60,000 nucleotides of DNA from Glandiceps talaboti (lineage: Eukaryota > Hemichordata > Enteropneusta > Spengelidae): contig NC_135550.1 in NCBI RefSeq assembly GCF_964340395.1, positions 33,388,176 through 33,448,175 on the forward strand, read 5' to 3'. Below are positions 42,682-53,928 of this stretch, piece by piece. The notes under the pieces are model-generated. The model ran no database searches. It had not been told where the DNA came from and worked only from the letters and a program-made list of their open reading frames with translations. The translations under genes and the position numbers were made by a program. Within the stretch, counting starts at the first letter, position 1. Each line of letters begins with the position of its first letter.

Positions 42682-42953
42682 GTATGATTTATAAAGCCAG
42701 ACTTTTAAACCTTGCAAAACCAAAGGCCAATGATCATCCTTTTGTTACAAAGTTAACATAATATTAATAATGAAAATTGTAAGAATGAGAGAGAATCCTC
42801 CAAGGTTGTAAAGTTTCCCACGTTAAATGAAACATTAGTTAAGATTATTTTTGCTGATTTTATGAAAGAGAACATTATGATAATGATTGTGATGTAGGCT
42901 TTTGTAATATTAGACATCATTAAAACTCATGATTTTATTGAACTTTCTTCCAG

Positions 42954-43076
42954 CATCAAACACACATTCAACAACAACAGAGTTAATCTCTACAAGTAGG
43001 CTCATGTCAAGAATTCGTCATACAAATCAACCCATTGAGAAAACGGCATATAACGAAGAACTTTTCACTACAGAAG
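42954..43076 (+). CDS. CRIM1-type exon: extracellular juxtamembrane linker with PIEKT motif
   Basis: The acceptor is CTTTCTTCCAG (AG 42952-42953) and the donor is GTATGT at 43077. The exon is 123 nt, phase 1 at both ends. It encodes a Thr/Ser-rich run (ASNTHSTTTELISTSRL), then RIRHTNQPIEKTAYNEELF. NxPIEKT also occurs between the last VWC and the membrane in vertebrate CRIM1, so this short linker motif is under constraint. It lies in the stalk, where cleavage releasing the ectodomain is plausible but not shown. Confidence 0.85.
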
Positions 43077-44145
43077 GTATGTATAATGTAGATTTACCTG
43101 TGATAGGGTGTGTGTGTATTAGGTAGATTTACCTGTGAGAGGGTGTGTATAAGGTAGATTTTAATACCTGTGAGAGGGTGTGTATTAGGTAGATTTACCT
43201 GTGAGAGGGTGTGTATAAGGTAGATTTACCTGTGAGAGGGTGTGTATAAAGTAGATTTACCTGTGAGAGGGTGTGTATAAGGTAGATTTACCTGTGAGAG
43301 GGTGTGTATAAGGTAGATTTACCTGTGAAAGGGTGTGTATAAGGTAGATTTACCTGTGAAAGGGTGTGTATAAGGTAGATTTACCTGTGAGAGGGTGTGT
43401 ATAAAGTAGATTTACCTGTGAGAGGGTGTGTATAATGTAGATTTACCTCTGAGAGGGTGTGTATAATGTAGATTTATCTGTGAAAGGGTGTGCATAAGGT
43501 AGATTTACCTGTGAGAGGGTGTGTATAAAGTAGATTTACCTGTGAGAGGGTGTGTATAAAGTAGATTTACCTGTGAGAGGGTGTGTATAATGTAGATTTA
43601 TCTGTGAAAGGGTGTGTATAATGTAGATTTACCTGTGAGAGGGTGTGTATAAAGTAGATTTACCTGTGAGAGGGTGTGTATAAAGTAGATTTACCTGTGA
43701 GAGGGTGTGTATAATGTAGATTTACCTGTGAGAGGGTGTGTATAAAGTAGATTTACCTGTGAGAGGGTGTGTATAAAGTAGATTTACCTGTGAGAGGGTG
43801 TGTATAAAGTAGATTTACCTGTGAGAGGGTGTGTATAAAGTAGATTTACCTGTGAGAGGGTGTGTATAATGTAGATTTACCTGTGAGAGGGTGTGTATAA
43901 AGTAGATTTACCTGTGAGAGGGTGTGTATAATGTAGATTTACCTGTGAGAGGGTGTGTATAAAGTAGATTTACCTGTGAGAGGGTGTGTATAAAGTAGAT
44001 TTACCTGTGAGAGGGTGTGTATAAAGTAGATTTACCTTTGAGAGGGTGTGTATAAAGTAGATTTACCTGTGAGAGGGTGTGTATAAAGTAGATTTACCTG
44101 TGAGAGGGTGTGTATAAGGTAGATTTATCTGTGAGAGGGTGTGGT
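43077..44145. repeat. 31-bp minisatellite, about 34 copies
   Basis: The unit reads GTGTGTATAAAGTAGATTTA then CCTGTGAGAGG. Copies vary mainly at the base after TATAA (A, G or T) and at GAGAGG or GAAAGG. The early copies are the most diverged and the later ones nearly identical. Confidence 0.97.
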
Positions 44146-44513
44146 CTTTCACATTCTAACTGATAGAAATATATCTCAAAACTGTTGTGTATCCTTATGA
44201 TTATTTCTTCATACTAAGTCAACTTCTTGGTCCTGTATGTAGAAATTATTATAACTATTAAAAGTACACCTGAAAATCTGTGTATGAATTGTTATCTCTA
44301 TGAGTCTTTCTGATCTTTACTGTCAGACTCTGACTCTTGTGTTTAACAATCTTAAACTACTTGATTAGAGTATTCTGAAATTTTGCTACTTACATGTATT
44401 TCAAATTATTTGTTTAAAACTTTCAAATATCAAGAGCACATATGGTATACTTTCAAGCCTTTCTGGTAATAGTATCTACATCATTTGGTTTGTGTCTTTT
44501 CTTTGTTTTTCAG
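43077..44513 (+). other. intron filled by a 31-bp minisatellite that starts at its 5' splice site
   Basis: GT-AG intron of 1,437 bp. The donor GTATGTATAATG is itself the start of the first repeat copy (GTGTGTATAATG in later copies). The array runs to about 44145. The last 370 bp are unique and end in CTTTGTTTTTCAG. Confidence 0.92.
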
Positions 44514-44917
44514 AGCCAGCCTCTACTACTAAGTCTGAACAAGCTGGACCAACAAATGAGCATCAAGAAGGCATCAGTATTTTGGCAGTGGCCTTACCTG
44601 TCATTTTTATTGTGCTGTTGCTTTCATTAGTTATACTTGTAGTTGTGTGTTTACGGAGACGTAACGCCAGGAAATCTTCAGAATGGCACAAGTCTGCCAA
44701 GCCAACCATCATCACAACAAGTTGCAAGCCAAAAAACCTGGACATTAAGAATAGCAATTCAATTTACAACCATGGTGCTGCCACAAAAGGATGCAATATC
44801 TATAACATCAGCAAACTCAACACAGATTATCAGTCAACCAACAGGTACAGCAATGGCAGGTTCAGTGGAATGTTCAGTATGGGCAAGAACAAACTTGGAC
44901 CAGGAGAACAGGTGTAA
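44514..44917 (+). CDS. CRIM1-type last coding exon: transmembrane helix and cytoplasmic tail
   Basis: The acceptor is CTTTGTTTTTCAG (AG 44512-44513), in phase 1, ending at TAA 44915-44917. After a short polar stretch (EPASTTKSEQAGPTNEHQEG) comes one hydrophobic helix (ISILAVALPVIFIVLLLSLV and on to VVC), followed by the stop-transfer cluster RRRNARK. This gives a type I topology with a tail of about 90 residues. Near the end RFSGMFSM matches the RFSGFYSM of vertebrate CRIM1, which identifies the tail. The last residues, GEQV, resemble a class III PDZ-binding ending, a weak inference. ATG starts at 44492 or 44643 are not real starts. Confidence 0.94.
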
Positions 44918-45418
44918 AATATGTTTATTTGTGACATGGACAAAACAAAAACAGTATTACAAATGTACTCCTTCAATGTCATGATTGTGGCATTAAAAAG
45001 AGATTTTATTTGCGTATGTATCAATGAACTGTCCACGTAGGTATTTTATGTGTCGAAATGTGATATGTGTTTGAAATATGAAGAGAGCAACTCTTAATTG
45101 TATAAAGATTTTTAGCCAAGAGTATGTGAGAGATAATGATAGACCAAACCAATGCAATGAATGCATATGTGTACTTCTTACATATGCATGGCATCTATTT
45201 ACCATTTATACAATGTATAAGGAATGTTACTGAATTGTGAAAACCTTACAAACTTTCTGATGCAATGGAGGCTTACAAGACCTATCTACTATAAATTCAG
45301 AATTACAAGAGGAAGAAGGAATCACTGAATGAGATTTGGAAAAAAAGTCCAAACTCATGAAATTGTTTGTCTGCTCCCATTCAAAATGGCCACCACATAT
45401 ACCTACGACACAAGAGGA

Positions 45419-45424
45419 AATAAA
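45419..45424 (+). promoter_or_regulatory. candidate proximal polyadenylation signal AATAAA
   Basis: The first AATAAA after the stop codon, about 500 bp into the UTR. It is one of five candidates, and use of any is unproven. Confidence 0.35.
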
Positions 45425-46961
45425 GTTAATTATCCTTTTTCATTGAAATGAATCCAGTGACTTCCATTTTTCAAATTGTAATTTTAACTTTTTTTGTAAG
45501 CCTTCATTAGCAAAAGAAAAAGGGAAGGTTTTTGATCATCTTAATCTATTGAATGAAAGTTATGAATGTAAAAGCAAATCTACAAAACAAAAAATTACAA
45601 ATGTAGTAAATGCTTCACAGAATTTGTGACCTAAGCAGTGTTTTTTGCAAGATTGTAAATATGTCCACTGTTGTTAGTTTAAAAAAAAATATTTTAAAGA
45701 GAAAATATTTTCATATCCAAACTATCTTAAAAAACTGTTTGTATTTGTATATTCTGGATACGCTACTTTGACGGGGAAGAAGGAAACATGACACTGTAAT
45801 CACTATATTCAAATGGTGCCAACATTGTAAAACTTACTCCCAAATGTATACTTTTTTCAAGAGACAAGTTTGGGCAAGACATCCGATGGTAATTTCTAGC
45901 TTATGCTGTCTCTTTTACTGCAGCCAACTCAAACTGAAAATAAACCAAACTTGCCTTCCTTCACTGTTCCCACAAAAACAACAATGTTGACTTAAAGACT
46001 TAATAGTCACACATAAAATGTATCCATTGCAGTATTTTTGACATATTTTTTACTCTGTGTATATATAAATACCCATCATAGAGTTGATTTTGCCCATGAA
46101 TATATTGAATTTTAAAGGACTTTAACTTTACTAAAGTTCATATAGATATGAATAAAAATATAAATGTATATGTTTTACTTCTCAATATTACAAAACTTCA
46201 AATCTGTCATAATTTTATTCTGCTTTTTCATTTTTTTAATGATCCCTTTTTAAGCTTTGAAACGAGAAACATACTTGTGCTATATCAATTTTCGGATGAA
46301 TGTACATTTTAGAAAGTGAAAAAAATGTTTGAACCATAGAGGAAAGAACTCAAATGTACAATTTTTTACAAACACTATATTTGATAAAACATTTTTAAAA
46401 TGCTTTGGAAAATTTCATTACAAATCTATTATTAACACATATATGTTACATATAAATGAAATGCTTAAAGGGTAATTTGCAGCTAAGTATAATTGAAATA
46501 TTTTAAGTATTCTGGACTAAATTTATGAGTGGAGGGGGGGGGGGGTTTGCTAAAATTTTCCTGGAATTTTTGTCATTTTCCTTGCAGAAGTAAAACCATG
46601 TGAAAAGCTTTCACTTTTTGTACTATATTATACTAAAGATCAGTTAATATATAACCAAGCCCATGATATAATCAAATAAATAACAAAGATACCTAGACAG
46701 TGAAGGAAGGCAAAGTGGTGGTGCTATCATTAAAATTAGAAATGTATATACCCTGCACCTAATTCAAATGCATGTGAACCTTATTCTGGAAATTTTTTTA
46801 AAAGGATACTTCAGAGCCCTATTGCTTTGAAAACTGCTAATCTCTGATGTATTTATTTGTAAAATACATCCTTTTTATAAAAGTGTGGAGTAGTTCTCCG
46901 TAGAGATATGTTCCATATAAAAGCATTGACTGGAAACTATGGCTTCAAGTGTACAGCCTTG

Positions 46962-46962
<1 letters not shown>

Positions 46963-47027
<65 letters not shown>
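46963..47027. repeat. (CA)n microsatellite
   Basis: Pure CA run of about 64 bp inside the probable 3' UTR. Confidence 0.97.
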
Positions 47028-47030
<3 letters not shown>

Positions 47031-48132
47031 CTATAGTTTTTCCTAGCAGAGAAAGTACATATACTATAATTTATTGTAGAAGTCTATTTAATTTATTGTT
47101 TGGAGGTTGTTGGTTAAACACAAGCCATGGGGAGATACATCATAGGTAGATATGTATATATTGTAGCTTACAGTGTTTTTTTCTTCAAGTTATTGAATTT
47201 GTATCAACGACACTGAAAGAAGATGACATTTTGATTAAGAAAAAGAATTCAAAATGGGTTCTGAAATAGATAAACATAGTACACTATTGGACATTCAGCG
47301 ATATATATTTTTTCAGAAATTTGATTAAGAGATGATATATATGTTGTCTGTGCTGCATGTTGAAGGTGGAATATATTAGGAACTAACAACTGGTTCTAAC
47401 CCCTGCATGAAAACTGTGACCACTGATGGAAGTAATCTGTCTGAATGGTGAAATGCACCACATCAGACGTGTAAATAATGCATGAACTATCACTCTATTT
47501 TCATATCATCATCATTAAAATTCACATATTATCTTGTACTCTTTCATAACTTTTTATACAGGCTGAGGCTTCTGGTGCTAAATATTTCTTTTTCTTTCTC
47601 TTTTCTCTTTTTTTATTTTAAAAAAAAACTTCTTTACTTTTTGTACATTTACACTTATTGTATAGAACTTGTACTTTAATGATATGTCTCCTATCACTAA
47701 ATCCTATCACCTCTATTGCTTAGAAAAGTGGAATGTTTTCCTGCCTTGGAAGCTTGAAAGGTATTCTAACATACTGAAAATAGGGGTGATAAGGTTGAAT
47801 ATTTGTGACTGCTTCTTAAATTCGGATAATTCTTTTGAAAATGTCAGATGTCTCTTTCACTGGATAATTCATTTTCACACTCATAAATGGCATAATTTGA
47901 TTCTTTAAATTTACTCCATTAAAACGTGTAACAACTCTTTTTTTTTATGTTGAAACTTTCATTGAAAGTACAGTGGTCTAAGGAAGTACACATTATTGGT
48001 GTTGGCTTACTAACAGTAACAAGAACGAGTCATCCATAGGATAGTGACAGAGTGGGTTTGACAACGATAGCAATTCAGATGTTGCTGGCATGAATATTGT
48101 AACTGAATATGAATCTGAAAACAATGCAGCAC

Positions 48133-48138
48133 AATAAA
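48133..48138 (+). promoter_or_regulatory. candidate distal polyadenylation signal AATAAA
   Basis: AATAAA followed within about 30-50 bp by a T-rich segment with GTCGTTTCTC. It gives a UTR of about 3.2 kb if used. Confidence 0.35.
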
Positions 48139-48160
48139 ATTGTATATGTTAAAGCCTAAA

Positions 48161-48763
48161 CTTGTCGTTTCTCTTTTACTTTTAATATTTAAGTTTTAAA
48201 GCTAATCTGAATGTTTCATGGATCACAAAAAATATGTGTTTAGGTATGAGGAGTGAAGGTCAGAGTTCATGACAGTAACAACGTTCTTCTTCCATTATTT
48301 AGTGCAGACATCAATTGATGATCCTGTACTGTTGCCTGAGCTTTGTGCAAACTTTTAGACAATGATCGGTGTCTGTCTCATCAAAACTCTTCTCACCACA
48401 ACTAAAAGTTGTCATACAGTTGCAAAACTTCAATGTAGAAAGCATTTTGAAAGATTTATGAAAAAGCAAGGTTTAACATTCTTTTATAAAATTTAAAACA
48501 TGATTCTGACCTTCAATATAAAGTTGACTCATCTGTTTGGTATTATATCTGGATGCAAGGGCATTGGCCCTAGACTTTCAGAGTGTTGTGGCCACCACCC
48601 ACCCTACCAGTCTACTTTGTTTGCTAGAAACATCTATTTGTCAGATATGCTATATGTAATGCCTTGCTATCTTCTTGTATTCATATTGTCTAGTCAATTC
48701 AATTCTGTTTCCTTTTTAGTAGAACTGAACATTAGTAGTTCGGTAGTGCTATAGGCATGGTGC
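48161..48763. other. non-coding stretch, no feature seen
   Basis: A frame at 48500-48754 has 84 codons but no domain or splice context. Confidence 0.4.
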
Positions 48764-48765
48764 AG

Positions 48766-48824
<59 letters not shown>

Positions 48825-48853
48825 ATGTATGTATGTATGTGTGTGTGTATGTT
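48764..48853. repeat. (CTGT)n-(ATGT)n-(GT)n compound microsatellite
   Basis: CTGT repeats to about 48822, then ATGT and GT. It has the same motif mixture as the arrays at 1755 and 56252. Confidence 0.96.
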
Positions 48854-48893
48854 TGTACTGACTTGGTGAAAAAAAGCTGCCTGATCAATTGCC

Positions 48894-49438
48894 CAGTATG
48901 AGATGGCTAAGGCCTAGATTATGACCGCTTACATGTCCATCACAGTATGAGGTGGCTAAGGCCTAGATTATGACCACTTACATGTCTATCACAGTATGAG
49001 GTGGCTAAGGCCTAGATTATGACCGCTTACATGTCCATCACAGTATGAGGTGGCTAAGGCCTAGATTATGACCACTTACATGTCCATCACAGTATGAGAT
49101 GGCTAAGGCCTAGATTATGACCGCTTACATGTCCATCACAGTATGAGGTGGCTAAGGCCTAGATTATGACCACTTACATGTCCATCACAGTATGAGATGG
49201 CTGAGGCCTAGATTATGACCGCTTACATGTCCATCACAGTATGAGATGGCTAAGGCCTAGATTATGACCACTTACATGTCCATCACAGTATGAGGTGGCT
49301 AAGGCCTAGATTATCACCGCTTATATGTCCATCACAGTATGAGATAGCTAAGGCCTAGATTATGACCGCTTACATGTCCATCCCAGTATGAGATAGCTAA
49401 GGCCTAGATTATGACCACTAACATGTCCATCACAGTAT
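48894..49438. repeat. 49-bp minisatellite, about 11 copies, alternating subtypes
   Basis: The unit reads CAGTATGAGGTGGCTAAGGC then CTAGATTATGACCGCTTACA and TGTCCATCA. Successive copies alternate ACCGCT and ACCACT for the first nine, showing amplification as a 98-bp dimer. GAGGTGG and GAGATGG vary as well. Confidence 0.96.
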
Positions 49439-51440
49439 GATGATTGGTTGCTGTATCTATCATCAGACTGCACTATTATCCCATATAACCATTATGATAA
49501 CAATTTAATCAAAAGTTATCTATATCAGTAAAGTTATCAATTGTATAATCTTAATGTTTGCTTGATTGTAAGAGTTAGTTTGATCAATGAATTCTAAGGT
49601 TGAATCAGTCAGAGAATTGTAAAGGTCATATGAGAACCATTTTAAATTCTGCCATCCAGGTATAGTCAACCAGTAAGATTTGAAGTGGTCGCCCTCATGA
49701 AAAAAAAGGCTCACTTATGATGAGGCCTATATTAACCTCCCACAGCAAACATTTAAACTCAACATATTCACACAAGTCATAACTCCGCACTAAACTAGTT
49801 TGTCATTTTACCACAAATTCATTCTTTGTATGGCGTCTAAAGTGATTACTACAGATATACTACATATTCATTCTACCTGAGATACCAGGAGGATTGATCA
49901 TCATGAAGACAATTGAACCTGATCTACAAAGAACATTGGTGAGTGGAATTTGGGAATTTGCTGTTAACATTTAAAAGTTTGCACATACTTATAAGAAGTA
50001 TGTTTACTTTTGAAGTCATGAGACATAGTTATGAGAAAGATTAAATGCAATAAATACAAGAATTCAAGAATAGAGAAACCATTTACAGTTTCCTGTAAAA
50101 AAGGTTTAAAAAGTTGCTACACAAGAAATATTGTGAGTGCGCACCTCTGTGGTAAATAAACCAATCAAAAGGTGTAACCAAAGCAGTTCTCGGGGGAATG
50201 CACCAGTCAACACACACATTCTGAGATACTTGAAATATAGTGATGGATCATTAACTAAGCCAACCATCAAGGAAAAAGTAACTGAGTTTTTATATGTCAT
50301 GTGTTAATTCTGTGGAACACATTGGTTTACACTACTTGTAATACTTGCCTTGGTACAAACTTGGATCTTTACATAAAATAGCAAATGGTCTGGTGTGCAA
50401 GTGAGTATGATAATCCCATCCCTACTTATTCACCAGGATGGTAGTGTGGTGTCAACTGGGTCTCATCACCAGGATGGTAGTCTGGTAACTGGCCTAACCG
50501 AGGAAACCATCATCACCAGAATGGTAGTGTGGGCCTTGCCTAACCAAGGAGACCCTCAGAACATTAGTTGTCTGTACAGGTCATAGGATTGTCTAAAGGC
50601 TGCTATATTGACTGGAGGCTTTGATATAAATCTGTCAATAAGTGGAGTCTATGTTTGCTTGATCATAAGAGAGATTGATGGATTGTGGCTAATCAACTAC
50701 TTCACAGTATGTATCTAGTGCTAACCACAAATGTGTAATGTGCACATTTGAAGGTCAAGTTTCCACTCTTAACTTTGACAGACTTCATAAATCAGCAGAA
50801 GTAGATTCTGATACTCCAAACAAAACTTTGTTTTAATTTGGAAACTTTCCAACTGGCTTTAAAGTTCCAGAAGTGTCCTTCTTCATTCTCTTTCTACTAC
50901 GTAACAGTTCAGATTATCTCCTATATATAGTATACTTTCTCATTTACATAGTTCCTTGGGCTTCAATGAAGGCTGCAGACACTGGGTCTCATCTGTATAA
51001 GGGCTGACAATGAAACGAACATGATTAGAAAAATAATGTAAAAATAAATGATAACCATGTGTGATCAAATTAATCTGTTCTTTTTATCATTGCTTACTGT
51101 AATTATGAGAGTAGGAATAGAAAGTCAACAGTAAAGTTTATTCAGAACTGTGATTTTTTTTATAACTCTTGTAAAAATGAGAAATAATACTATGATTCAT
51201 AAAATAGTATGTTTCCAGAGCCTAATAGATGCTGTAATTGTAGAAAAAGTATAAACATATAAATACATTTACCAACCCTGAACAATGCACATTTCTATTT
51301 AGGCAATTTTAACTGAATACTAATATGACAAAGGGAAAGGATATCACCTTGTGAATAAAAAGTTAAATAAAATGCACTGGTTTCATTCACTTTCACTGAT
51401 CAGTATGTGATGTATGGGCCTCAATTGGTAGGCAACTTCC
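49439..51440. other. non-coding stretch, little seen
   Basis: From about 50430 to 50530 the phrase CACCAGGATGGTAGT recurs three times with changes, a small diverged duplication. Otherwise nothing supportable. Confidence 0.4.
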
Positions 51441-51500
51441 GTTAAATGATAGACAGTGGGAGGGAAAAGGCCTATTCCCCTCCACTGTCTATGGTTAAAT
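51441..51500. repeat. 44-bp near-perfect palindrome flanked by GTTAAAT direct repeats
   Basis: The core 51449-51492 begins ATAGACAGTGG and ends CCACTGTCTAT around AGGCCT. Only three base pairs are imperfect across the whole length. GTTAAAT stands on each side (51441-51447 and 51494-51500), with one G between it and the core. The form fits a tiny foldback insertion with target-site duplication. Confidence 0.8.
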
Positions 51501-52065
51501 ATATTTTTGACTGCTTCTATTGTTGTACAATTACAATTATAATAATACAAACAGCCTAGCAAGACCTGCTTTTAGTTGTGATCGCTGTCTGTTCATGATA
51601 AGTGAAATTGAATGAAACCAACACACTTCATCTCATTAAACATAGTGAATTTGCTAGCTATCCTTTCCTTTGAACAGTATTGTAGAAATGACATTATTTT
51701 GTATGTAATCTACTTCCGAAGGGATGTGTTTGTGTCTTACTGGTCAGAATTACTCCTCTAATCATCATCACCATGGTTACATATTTGTCAGCCAGATAAC
51801 ACCGTGGACAACTTCTCCTCTTAAGCAATGAATGGATTCACTCCTCTCTTTAGACCGTTTTTACCCAGAAGGTTGGTGCATAACGTGTGTTCAAAGAAAC
51901 TGTTTTTACACAACTATTAGTGTGAAAGTGAAGGCAAAACAAGCAAGTAGACAATACTTAGAGTCTGTATAGAACACATATATGTCGAGAACATGTCTTT
52001 ATGGTTCAGTTTTCACTACTCCACTCTTTCTTGAGACAATTGTTTTTCACATTAGCATTCCACCT
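51501..52065. other. non-coding stretch, no feature seen
   Basis: AT-rich, with no open frame, repeat or structure that stands out. Confidence 0.4.
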
Positions 52066-52250
52066 GTACCCCATCCTCATAACACTCTGCACTCCATCCT
52101 CACCCCATCCTCATAGCACCCCCACCCTCACCCCATCCTCATAGCACTCCACCTGTACCCCACCCTCATAATTCATATCCACCTGCACCCCACCCTTATA
52201 TCCCATCCTCACCTCATCCTCAAAGCACTCCACCTACATACACCCCATCC
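52066..52250. repeat. degenerate C-rich repeat
   Basis: CCCCATCCTCATAGCACTCC and CCACCTGTACCCCACCCTCATA-type phrases recur about six times in irregular order. This is an old, pyrimidine-rich minisatellite. Confidence 0.85.
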
Positions 52251-53868
52251 CCATAGAGTTGAGTATGGGAATTATATATACACAAGTCAATAAGAATTCA
52301 TATTATGCAATACATATTTTAGTGATACAGATTTGAGGTATGTCAACACCTTGTGAGGATCAATTCATGTGATGAAAGGTTACAATGCTCAGCTCTACAT
52401 GTATAGACTTGGCAGAAAGAATTTAAAAACTACATTCCAACTGTATGGAATTTGTTCTAGAAGGACTAGCAGTGTAAATCTCAGATGTTGTCTGTGGCTG
52501 GCATTGGGTACTTTGATGCACCTTGGATGACTGATACAAGTTACAGTGCTGATATAAAGATATGATTTCAATGTCAATAGATAATCCCACTCAGGTCCTG
52601 CAGACATACATAACACGTGCATGGAGCTGTTAAAGTCTAACCCTTATTAATACGGATCAAAGGTTTATTTCTAAAATTTCAGTCAACAGAAATGGTACTT
52701 GACTTTGTGCAGCTGGTTTGTGGGCTATTTATAGTTTTTGAAGAGGTGATAGAGAGTCTGTTTCTAGGATGCATCAAAACAGTTGAAGACAAAGAAAGAC
52801 AACAGATGTGTTATTTTGGTTTGTGTTTGCAGGACATGCAGGCATTTTTTGTTTTTGTTTAATGATCAATGATTAAGTAAGAATGGTTGAGTGCCTAACC
52901 TTTACCTGCGTGGAAAGATTTGTTGGTTCTATTGTTCAAGTTTCTATGACATAGTTTCAGTGGTTACCCAATAGAATCCACATACAAACAGCGCCAACAG
53001 TCATTGAAATTAAATACTTGGAATTCCTCTTATTGAATATGTCATATTTTTATTGTTTGATGTCTGAATTACTTGACCATGAAAAGCATTAACCTGTCCT
53101 AGTTATTGGTCATACAGGATCTGAGACAACTTAATTCATACTATTAAAATGGTTAATATAAATTCATGTATTTTTATAGCCAAACAAATGTCACATTATG
53201 ACATATTATATGTGCAACAAAGAATCAGTATTCATGTGTGTATATGTTCATGATATTGATGAATCATCTACCAGTTACTCTGTGGAAGACACAGACATGG
53301 AATGATCTTGGGGCCAATAAAGGAGGGGCAAACTATGCTAATTAGGCCCATTACATCAAGTACTAGCCCTCCCTGTGGAGTACGTCTACTGTAAATCACA
53401 TGACATGTAATGGAACTAAAGGAATAGGATACAGTCTCATCAGTGTTCCTAAATGTTGAGTGAATCATACTAATAATTTGGTATAATGTTTTTATAAAAA
53501 GACACTGGAATGTACCAACATGCCAAAGAACATGCAGACTCTAGTGTGTTGGTAAGCTATATACACAGCTATTATCAATTTTAATTACTATTGACAATGG
53601 TGGAAAAGGGAGTAAATGTTACAGCAACATTGCAATGTAAACAAACTATTGGATTTTGCACTATGCTATTTTTGTCAATGTGCTCCAGAAATACAAAGTC
53701 TATTAATTAAGACTGACAGGCCTGGTTGCCCTGGGGTGAAAATGAGTCAGAATTTGCAAACAGTGATTAACTTTAAAAAAACTTTAATCTGTCAAGCTCA
53801 AAAGCGGATTTTTACAGGTAAGAAAAAACCTACAACTATATAAAGACACACATTGAAAGTCAGCATGT
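52251..53868. other. non-coding stretch, no supportable gene
   Basis: An open frame at 53616-53843 ends near a good donor (ACAG then GTAAGA at 53818). It has no recognisable domain and does not join in frame to the possible acceptor near 54494. Confidence 0.35.
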
Positions 53869-53928
53869 TGTGTTGTGTTATGTTGTGTTGTGTTGTGTTG
53901 TGTTGTGTTGTGTTGTGTTGTGTTGTGT
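53869..53928. repeat. (TGTTG)n pentanucleotide microsatellite
   Basis: About 11 copies of TGTTG with one TTATG interruption. Confidence 0.95.

Larger units (their letters stand above)
30658..48160 (+). other. CRIM1-type gene, 3' part (13 coding exons plus 3' UTR)
   Basis: Joined exons give about 868 residues ending at TAA 44915-44917. Vertebrate CRIM1 is a type I membrane protein that binds BMP/TGF-beta-type ligands through its VWC modules and limits their processing and delivery. The domain order here (two 12-Cys modules, two VWC, four antistasin-like, four VWC, membrane helix, tail) is the same from the point where this window picks it up, and the summed length matches the vertebrate protein downstream of its IGFBP region. 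The orthology rests on that order plus local identity such as DCSKARCE, EGETWNID, PIEKT and RFSG. All introns are GT-AG and all but one interrupt in phase 1. Introns over 300 bp: 30904-33894, 34016-34322, 34445-34770, 35104-35668, 35783-38944, 39218-39707, 39924-40328, 40539-41307, 41886-42633, 43077-44513. The signal peptide and IGFBP exon were not found. The UTR end is inferred. Confidence 0.9.
44918..48160 (+). other. probable long 3' UTR of the CRIM1-type gene
   Basis: AT-rich, without a credible open frame. Candidate polyadenylation signals AATAAA occur at 45419, 45939, 46151, 46675 and 48133. The last is followed by a T/GT-rich stretch at about 48165-48185, which makes it a good distal end. 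Two Pumilio-type words TGTAAATA lie at 45654 and 47470. A G13 run (about 46534) and a CA microsatellite (46963) interrupt it. The extent is inferred; the transcript may end at an earlier signal. Confidence 0.45.

Noticed and set aside
53616-53843. 75-codon frame ending near a good donor site
   Set aside because: No domain, and joining it to the possible acceptor near 54494 puts a stop within two codons.
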